Below are positions 9,793 to 14,994 of a stretch of DNA of 14,994 nucleotides, in pieces (position 1 is the first letter of the stretch; the number at the start of each line of letters is the position of its first letter). The notes beneath the pieces were generated by a model that was not told the DNA's origin, did not search any database, and saw only the letters and a list, made by a program, of their open reading frames with translations. The DNA lies in the NCBI GenBank assembly GCA_036524775.1, contig DATDBO010000030.1, positions 1-14,994 of the forward strand, read 5' to 3'. A program made the translations under genes and the position numbers. This DNA is from VRUE01 sp036524775. Its GTDB lineage: Bacteria; Actinomycetota; Thermoleophilia; Solirubrobacterales; 70-9.

Positions 9793-11850
9793 TCACCTGC
9801 GACCACGCTCCGAGGGTCGCCCGGATACCTTCTGGAGGAAGGAAACCGGCCGCGAAGCGTTCGCTCGGCGGCCCCCGCGCGATGCCACAAAGGTGACCTG
9901 GACGCGGCCGCGGATCTCGCCCCGCTGCCGCAGCTCCGGCCGATAGCGGCGCACCGGGCGCAGGACCAGGCGCACGTTGCTGCGGCCGGCTCCACGCGCC
10001 CGGCCGGTGGCGGTTGCCAGGGTGCGGGGCCGGCGGGGATCGCCGGCCTGCGCCTCCCCGATGGCTTTGACGCCCCCCGCGTCAGGAACGGAGACCGTGA
10101 GGACGATCACACCCCCCTCCTCCGACCGCACCCGGAGTCCGATCTGCGGCCCTCCCCTGCTCGTTTCGATCGTGCTCGTGCCCTGGCCCCCGAGGCCGCC
10201 CCCCGCCGCCCCACCAGGCGGATCGGGGCGTCGCGTCGCGACGAACGCGTCCGTGCTCTGGTTGGCGTCGCCGAAGAAGAGGTCGCCCGCGAAGGAGGTG
10301 AAGGCGACATGTGCCCCGTCGGAGGAGATGGTGACTCCGTTCTGTACGTCGGCGGCTATGTCACCGGCTGAGTAGGAGTGAGTTACCCGCTCGAGGGTAC
10401 GAGCCTGCAGGTCCACCACGTACAGCTCACGCACGCCGGGTACCAACCGCGGTTCGCCCAGCAATTGCAGCGCGGGCAGCGCGAATCTGGTGCGGGCAGT
10501 GGTCAGCCCCAGGTAGCGCCCTCCACCCGAGATCGCGACGCTGTCGATCGGCGGACTCGTGGCCGGATCGCTGCCCACCGTGTCGCGGGTCAGCTCCACG
10601 GTGGAGGCCTTGCGGGTCAACCCGGGCCTCATCTCGGTGACGTAGAGATCGAGGCCCGAGCCGGTGAACGGCAGCGGTCGCGGGCCGGCCCCCGTGAGGA
10701 AGGCGACCGTGTAACCGTCGCCGCTGAGCGCGGGGAGCTGGGCGACGATCCCGGCGCGGTTCGACTCCTGATCGGTGAGCGGCCCGTAGCAGGGCCCGAT
10801 CGAGGTCTGGTCGAAGTTGGTCGTCGCTTCGGGCGGGCAGCCGGGATCGTCGGGGTCGGCAAGCCCGGTGATCCGCCTGGTCGGAGCGCTCGGGCCGTCA
10901 CCCACCCGCCGCCACAGGTAGTAGAAGAAGATCGAGGCGGAGTTCTCTCCGCCGAGGAAGCGGGTCTGGTCGGTGGCGTTACCGCCGGTCCAGGCAACCG
11001 TCGTACCGTCTCCGCTGAGCGCCGCGCCGAGCGCGCCGCCGGCCGGTTCGGCGGTCATCGCGCCGGTTCCGGGATCGCGTTTGGCGGTCACCAGAGTGGT
11101 CGTGTCGGCCATCCGGTCGCGCAAGAAGATCTGTCCGGCCGGGACGTCGGTGCTGCCGCCGGCGGGAAGATCGGACGGCGCTTCGGTGCGGAACGCCACC
11201 TTGCCGCCGTCGGCGCTGATCGCCACCCCGCGCGAGACTTCGGCCCCCGGTTCGCTGCCGGGAAAGGGGAACGGCGGCGGTCCGTAGCTTGCCGGGAGGT
11301 CGCCGCCGTCGCGCGCGGAGACGAGGTCGAAGGCGCCGGGGCTGCCGATCGGAATCGCCATGTCGCGCACATAGACGTCGACGTTGTCGTTCGTGTCGGC
11401 CGCGACGAGCCCCGGCTCGGCGGTGGCGAAGGCGACGTAGCGGCCGTCGGCGCTGATCGACGGGTTCGAGGCGCCGAGGCGGAGGAATTCGTTGCTTTCG
11501 TTTTCCCCTTCTTCGGCGAAGAGGTCGCCGTCGGCGACTTTCTGCAGTGCCCGCGTCTGCAGGTCGAAGCGGAAGATTCCCCCGGCGCGGTATTTGCCCG
11601 GCGGGTCAGGGTCGTCGTCGGCGAAGAAGTTTCGAGCGAGGGTCTGGAAGGCGACGTAGCGGCCATCGGCCGAGATCGCCGCGAAGACGGTCGAGTCGTC
11701 TCCCTGCTCGAGCCGGTTGTAGTCGGCCGAGACGAGCTGGGCGCCGGCGACGTCGTCGGCGCCGTTGCCCCAGGCGGCCAGGGCGCCGGGGGGCGTTGCG
11801 ACCGCGGCGAGCGCCGCAATCGAGCAGGCAAGCGCAGTCACGCGCCTCAC
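9793..11850 (-). CDS. Secreted PD40/TolB-like seven-repeat propeller protein
   Basis: The GTG at 11850 overlaps the upstream stop as GTGA, giving 685 residues. The open frame runs on upstream to 13056, but that part is antisense-frame shadow of the previous gene, and the signal peptide (ALACSIAALAAVATPPGALA) fits only the GTG. Seven PD40-type strands occur: ISADGRYVAF (59), ISADGRYVAF (132), ISADGGKVAF (211), LSGDGTTVAW (278), LSGDGYTVAF (375), ISGGGRYLGL (440) and ISSDGAHVAF (508). That count fits one seven-bladed propeller. A Gly-rich linker (545-556) leads to a basic beta domain (about 568-675) resembling the end of the PstS-like protein encoded next. No lipobox, sortase signal or catalytic motif is visible. 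By family it should be a binding or scaffold protein outside the membrane; the partner is unknown. It is co-translated with the gene upstream. Confidence 0.9.
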   Translation of the reverse strand: MRRVTALACSIAALAAVATPPGALAAWGNGADDVAGAQLVSADYNRLEQGDDSTVFAAISADGRYVAFQTLARNFFADDDPDPPGKYRAGGIFRFDLQTRALQKVADGDLFAEEGENESNEFLRLGASNPSISADGRYVAFATAEPGLVAADTNDNVDVYVRDMAIPIGSPGAFDLVSARDGGDLPASYGPPPFPFPGSEPGAEVSRGVAISADGGKVAFRTEAPSDLPAGGSTDVPAGQIFLRDRMADTTTLVTAKRDPGTGAMTAEPAGGALGAALSGDGTTVAWTGGNATDQTRFLGGENSASIFFYYLWRRVGDGPSAPTRRITGLADPDDPGCPPEATTNFDQTSIGPCYGPLTDQESNRAGIVAQLPALSGDGYTVAFLTGAGPRPLPFTGSGLDLYVTEMRPGLTRKASTVELTRDTVGSDPATSPPIDSVAISGGGRYLGLTTARTRFALPALQLLGEPRLVPGVRELYVVDLQARTLERVTHSYSAGDIAADVQNGVTISSDGAHVAFTSFAGDLFFGDANQSTDAFVATRRPDPPGGAAGGGLGGQGTSTIETSRGGPQIGLRVRSEEGGVIVLTVSVPDAGGVKAIGEAQAGDPRRPRTLATATGRARGAGRSNVRLVLRPVRRYRPELRQRGEIRGRVQVTFVASRGGRRANASRPVSFLQKVSGRPSERGRR

Positions 11851-13847
11851 CCCACTCTCACCCCGTGCTTCAGTCGGGTCACGTTCCCCGCCTTGTCGAG
11901 CGCTCGCACCCGCAACAGGAAGCGACCCCCGTGCGAATAGGTATGCGAGACACGAACGGTCACGGGTTTCTTCCTCCCTCGCCTGCCGCCCTTGCGTCTG
12001 CCGGCGGCAAGGCTGTCGCGAGAGGCGGAGGCGGATGCACCTGCCCCACCACCATCGCCGAAGGCCACCCTGACCGAGCCCCGTCGCACACCCGAGGTTT
12101 CGCGGCGCGGCCCGTCGCTGACGACCACCGTGAGACGGCGGCCGCGACGACGCAGCTTCACCCGCGGGCCGTGCCGGTCGACCCGCAGTGGACCGATCCT
12201 GCTGCCCGTCTCCTGACCGGCGGAGTCGATCGCAAAGACCTGGATCCTGTGGCGGCCGTCGTCGATGTCGTCCGCGGTGAGGTAGGCGTTGAGGCGTTTG
12301 CGGTTCTCGACCACCGGCTCGTCGTCGACGCTGACCGAGTAGCGGACGCGGCCGATCGCGTTCGGCGAGCGGTCCCAGGCGATGCGAACCTTTCGCTTGC
12401 GCTGCCAGCCTTCCGGCAGGAGGACAAGGAAGGGGTCGGGCGGGGCGTCGATTACCGTCGCGGCGATCTGCGTGTTCGTGCCGTCGCCCTGCTCCCAGGC
12501 GACGATCGCGTCGCCCAGGCCGGAGCCGCCGAGGACGATGCGGCCCACACCCCCGCCACGGGGGGCGCTCAGCTCGGTCGGCTCGACCACGCCGTCGGCG
12601 CGGCGCTCCTGCACCGCGACGAGCCCCACCCCGCCACGCTGCTCGCGCCAGGCGGCAACCGCGGCGCCCGTATCGGCCAAGTCGACCAGGGGGTCGCCGG
12701 CGACTGAGCTCGCGCCCGTGTCGAGGCGTTTGACCGGCTCCGCCGACACGTCGTCCCCCGAGGCCAACAGCGCAGTCGGGCCCGCGGAGAAGCCGCTGAC
12801 GAAGAGGCCGCGCGGGTCGACGCCGACGCTCGGCGCGCCAAGTCCGCCGCGAGCGCCCCCGTCGACCAGGATGGCCTGGCCAAAGCTGCCGGAGAGCTCG
12901 GAGAAGACGTCGGGGGTCTCGTTGACCATCGCCCGGGCCGCGTCGAGCTTGCTCGCCTGACCGGGCTGCTGGCGGAAGGCGACGGCGGCTTGGCCGAAGC
13001 CGGCGACGTCGAGCGCGAAGGCGTCGGCGGGTCCGCGCAGCGGCGCGCCCTCCCACGAGGACGGGCTGACCTGCAACGGGATGCCGACGTTGGCGCCGAA
13101 CAGGCGCCGCGCCCAGACTCGGTCGACGAACTCGTCGTCGGGCTCTTGCCAGGCGACGACCCCGCCACCCTGCACGTCGATCCCCACCTTGGGCGAGTTC
13201 TCCGCGGTCGGGGTCCGCACGGGGGCGCCGATGCTGCGGTCGACGGGCGTCCCCAACACCGACCAGAGGCGACCGGTGTAGCGGGCGACGCGAACGTCGG
13301 CACCGACGTAGCCGGGGGGATTGGCGGGACTGGTATCGGTGACGACTCGATAGGCGATGTACGCCTGCCCGCCACGCGCCATCGCCAGGTCGGGGAAGGT
13401 GGAGGTCGCCTCACCCACGTTGAAGTCGATCGGCACGGGCGACTGGAAGCCGTTGGCGCCCGGGTCGAGCGTAGCGGAGAAGAGGCGGTCGCTTTCGACC
13501 CCGAACTCCTGCACCCAGGTGACGACGAGGCGGCCGCCGTTGCCGGCGCCGATCCGTGCCCAGCTCGAGTCGAAGCCCTGGCCGACGTCGACGCGCCGCG
13601 CCGGCCCCCAGGCCCCGTTGCGGAACTGCGCGGCGAAGACGTGGGATCGGCCGTCGGCCCGCCGCAGCCAGACGACGCCGCCGCTCCCGTCCTCGGACAT
13701 CGCCGCGTCGGCGACATCGATCGCGTCGGCGCTCGGCCCGTCGATCGGCTGCGCGTCGGAGACGAACGCGCGGGCGACCGCCGGCGCCGTCAGCAGGGGC
13801 AGGCAGGCGGCCAGGGCGGCAATCGGCCGCCACGAGGGACGCGGCAT
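11847..13847 (-). CDS. Secreted propeller-like repeat protein with C-terminal Ig-like domains
   Basis: I chose the ATG at 13847 (666 residues) because the signal peptide PIAALAACLPLLTAPAVARA then sits at the very N-terminus. An in-frame ATG at 13862 adds five residues, and neither has a clear ribosome site. Short hydrophobic strands of one type recur about every 47-67 residues: GGVVWLRR (56), GRLVVTWVQ (105), GQAYIAYR (160), GGGVVAWQE (227), GQAAVAFRQ (285), GAAVAAWRE (394) and GDAIVAWEQ (445), which suggests a propeller of seven or eight blades. Residues about 480-560 resemble a fibronectin/Ig-like domain (DGRHRIQVFAIDSAGQET). The last 90 residues are very basic with a second strand set (VSHTYSHGGRFLLRVRALDKAGN). 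I cannot name the family. It overlaps the next gene by 4 bp, so the two products are probably made together. Confidence 0.88.
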   Translation of the reverse strand: MPRPSWRPIAALAACLPLLTAPAVARAFVSDAQPIDGPSADAIDVADAAMSEDGSGGVVWLRRADGRSHVFAAQFRNGAWGPARRVDVGQGFDSSWARIGAGNGGRLVVTWVQEFGVESDRLFSATLDPGANGFQSPVPIDFNVGEATSTFPDLAMARGGQAYIAYRVVTDTSPANPPGYVGADVRVARYTGRLWSVLGTPVDRSIGAPVRTPTAENSPKVGIDVQGGGVVAWQEPDDEFVDRVWARRLFGANVGIPLQVSPSSWEGAPLRGPADAFALDVAGFGQAAVAFRQQPGQASKLDAARAMVNETPDVFSELSGSFGQAILVDGGARGGLGAPSVGVDPRGLFVSGFSAGPTALLASGDDVSAEPVKRLDTGASSVAGDPLVDLADTGAAVAAWREQRGGVGLVAVQERRADGVVEPTELSAPRGGGVGRIVLGGSGLGDAIVAWEQGDGTNTQIAATVIDAPPDPFLVLLPEGWQRKRKVRIAWDRSPNAIGRVRYSVSVDDEPVVENRKRLNAYLTADDIDDGRHRIQVFAIDSAGQETGSRIGPLRVDRHGPRVKLRRRGRRLTVVVSDGPRRETSGVRRGSVRVAFGDGGGAGASASASRDSLAAGRRKGGRRGRKKPVTVRVSHTYSHGGRFLLRVRALDKAGNVTRLKHGVRVG

Positions 13848-13888
13848 GAGCACTTCGCGCATTCGGGCCAGAGAGTCGCGCCGTCCCG

Positions 13889-13894
13889 TGTCAA
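13889..13894 (-). promoter_or_regulatory. TTGACA -35-like box between the tandem repeat and the propeller-gene start
   Basis: A perfect TTGACA on the minus strand lies 41 bases before the ATG at 13847 and 18 bases after the tandem repeat. The expected -10 position reads CTGGCC, which is poor. It is recorded as a candidate because of its position only. Confidence 0.2.
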
Positions 13895-13912
13895 TGATGT
13901 GACCAAAGTGCT

Positions 13913-13954
13913 ACCAACTGGTTACGTTCTCCGACCAACTGGTTACGTTCTCCG
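13913..13954. repeat. Two perfect tandem copies of a 21-bp sequence, candidate operator
   Basis: Positions 13913-13933 and 13934-13954 are identical over 21 bases. Each begins with ACCAACTGGT, which has symmetric ACCA/TGGT arms around two bases, and continues TTACGTTCTCCG. A third ACCAA lies at 13902. The three ACCAA starts are 11 and 21 bases apart, so they would lie on one face of the helix. The repeat is 66 bases upstream of the start of a two-gene secreted-protein unit and after the uppP hairpin. A regulator-binding array is the simplest reading; no known operator is recognised. Confidence 0.6.
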
Positions 13955-14018
13955 AATGTTCACCTCCCGCTGCCGGGGCGGGGGCAAGATGGAGCCCTCA
14001 CGAGACTCCTCTCTCGTC

Positions 14019-14049
14019 GCAAGCGGCCCACCTGCCCTGGGCCGCTTGC
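14019..14049 (-). terminator. 12-bp hairpin, likely uppP terminator
   Basis: GCAAGCGGCCCA (14019-14030) and TGGGCCGCTTGC (14038-14049) form a perfect 12-bp stem with a 7-base loop, 20 bases after the uppP stop. On the minus strand it is preceded by AGAAAGA and followed by GACGAGAG, so the T-rich flank is on the plus strand. It probably ends uppP transcription without a U-run and could also stop readthrough from the left. A smaller 6-bp stem (ACGAGA/TCTCGT, 14000-14017) lies just beyond. Confidence 0.7.
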
Positions 14050-14069
14050 TCTTTCTGGAGCGCCGCGGC

Positions 14070-14906
14070 TCAAACGGGCGCGACGGCGCCGCTCGCGACG
14101 AGCGCCAAGACGAGCACGCCGAGACCGACCCGGTAGACGATGAAGACCGAGTAGGTGTGACGCGCGATGTAGCGCAGCAGCCAGGTGACGGCAAGGAACG
14201 CGACGACGAAGCTGACCAGGGTGGCGACGATGGTCGGCCCCCAGCCGACTCCGGTCGAGATGTTGTCGAACTCGGTGATCGTCTGCAGGATCCCGGCGCC
14301 GGTCAGCGCCGGGATCGAGAGGAAGAACGAGAGCCGGGTCACGGCGACTCGATCGATTTCGCGCAGCAGACCGGCGGACATCGTCGCCCCGGAGCGGGAG
14401 ACGCCGGGCACCAGCGCCAGGCACTGGACGATGCCGATGATCAGCGTGTCGCGCCAGGTGACGTCGGACTCGTGGCGCCGCTGCGTCGCGCGGCTGTCGG
14501 CGAACCACATCACGCCGCTCCAGAGGATCAGCGCCCAGCCGACGAACCAAAGGCTGCGCAACGTAGTCTCGATCTCGTCCTTGAAGGCAAGGCCGACGAC
14601 GACGATCGGCAGCGAGCCGAGAAGCACGGCCCAGGCGAAGCGGTAGTCGCTGGTCCCCCGCTCAGTCGGGTTTCGCAGGCCATGTACCCAGGCGCGGAGC
14701 AGCCTGACGATGTCGTGGCGCAGGAAGAGCAGGGTGGCGGCCACAGCGCCCACCTGAATGATCGCCGTGAAGGCGACGATGTCGGGGTCGTCAACGGAGT
14801 AGCCGAACAGCCGCTCGAGGATCGTCAGGTGCCCGGTGCTCGAGATCGGCAGGAACTCCGTGAACCCCTCCACCGCGCCAAGGAGAATGGCTTCCCACCA
14901 GGACAT
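14070..14906 (-). CDS. uppP: Undecaprenyl-diphosphatase (BacA/UppP)
   Basis: This 278-residue integral membrane enzyme removes a phosphate from undecaprenyl diphosphate, recycling the lipid carrier for peptidoglycan and other wall polymers. Family members also give bacitracin tolerance. The start at 14906 gives the family-typical N-terminus MSWWEAILLGAVEGFTEF; the frame extends upstream but without family sequence. The signature regions are intact: EGFTEFLPISSTGHL (13-27, with the Glu and Ser residues of the active site) and LVPGVSRSGAT (165-175, with Arg171). Several hydrophobic segments follow (for example 92-107, 121-136, 152-166, 224-244, 254-272), and the length is normal. No strong ribosome site is seen, only AGGA about 10 bases upstream. 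It appears to be a single-gene unit, closed by a hairpin on its downstream side. The upstream 88 bases (14907-14994) hold no feature I can support. Confidence 0.97.
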   Translation of the reverse strand: MSWWEAILLGAVEGFTEFLPISSTGHLTILERLFGYSVDDPDIVAFTAIIQVGAVAATLLFLRHDIVRLLRAWVHGLRNPTERGTSDYRFAWAVLLGSLPIVVVGLAFKDEIETTLRSLWFVGWALILWSGVMWFADSRATQRRHESDVTWRDTLIIGIVQCLALVPGVSRSGATMSAGLLREIDRVAVTRLSFFLSIPALTGAGILQTITEFDNISTGVGWGPTIVATLVSFVVAFLAVTWLLRYIARHTYSVFIVYRVGLGVLVLALVASGAVAPV

Positions 14907-14994
14907 GGCGGGGCATCCTAGGCAGAGAGCCGGGTGTCCCCCCTCCGGGAGCTTTAGAGCCCTCCCCGGCAAGAACCCTTGAGGCCGCAACAAT

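Noticed and set aside
9787..9800. Possible Pho box (GGTTCACCTGCG) near the PstS-like gene
   Set aside because: One copy resembling the Streptomyces PHO repeat is present on the plus strand, but no second direct copy at 11 bp follows, it lies at the end of the upstream coding region, and it is about 150 bases from the gene.
11851..13056. Upstream extension of the PD40 gene to give 1,087 residues
   Set aside because: The extra 402 residues overlap the preceding gene in another frame and are Arg-rich. The GTG at 11850 is directly followed by a signal peptide.
14907..14994. Promoter of uppP in the last 88 bases
   Set aside because: I could not find a convincing -35/-10 pair or a hairpin with more than about five base pairs here.

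Overview
This is a high-GC window (roughly 70 % by eye, not counted) with dense, overlapping genes, many GTG starts, G/C-ending codons and secreted proteins with basic Gly/Arg/Lys-rich C-terminal beta domains. The style points to Actinomycetota, most likely the Thermoleophilia/Solirubrobacterales branch. That placement is an inference from protein style and was not checked by any search. Every gene I can support lies on the minus strand, so transcription runs from high to low coordinates. I saw no tRNA, rRNA, CRISPR array, insertion sequence or prophage gene.

In transcription order: (1) uppP, a complete undecaprenyl-diphosphatase (14906-14070), is followed by a perfect 12-bp hairpin. (2) A short intergenic region (13848-14069) carries that hairpin and two perfect tandem copies of a 21-bp sequence in front of a two-gene secreted-protein unit. 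(3) The pair 13847-11847 and 11850-9793 is joined by a GTGA stop/start overlap. The first is a propeller-like repeat protein with an Ig-like end. The second has seven PD40/TolB-like repeats and a C-terminal beta domain. (4) A 153-bp gap precedes a secreted PstS-like (PBP-fold) protein (9639-7747). It has no lipobox and ends in a Gly-rich linker plus the same type of C-terminal domain as the PD40 protein. (5) A perfect 12-bp hairpin terminator lies between that gene and the next unit. (6) ftsH (7640-5601) starts a tightly overlapping operon with a secreted repeat protein (5608-3983). The last gene, a very large secreted protein (3986 to the left edge, unfinished), contains propeller-like repeats, a region resembling a calcineurin-type metallophosphoesterase with its metal-binding motifs replaced, and a bacterial Ig-like domain.

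Five of the seven genes encode exported, beta-rich, apparently non-enzymatic proteins. They sit between two core envelope genes: UppP (lipid carrier recycling for the cell wall) and FtsH (membrane protein quality control). The most unusual items are the degenerate phosphoesterase-like region in the giant protein, the co-translated FtsH plus two secreted proteins, the non-aromatic pore residue in FtsH, the C-terminal module shared by two neighbouring secreted proteins, and the tandem 21-bp repeat. A joint function for these genes is an inference; no known system is recognisable as a whole.
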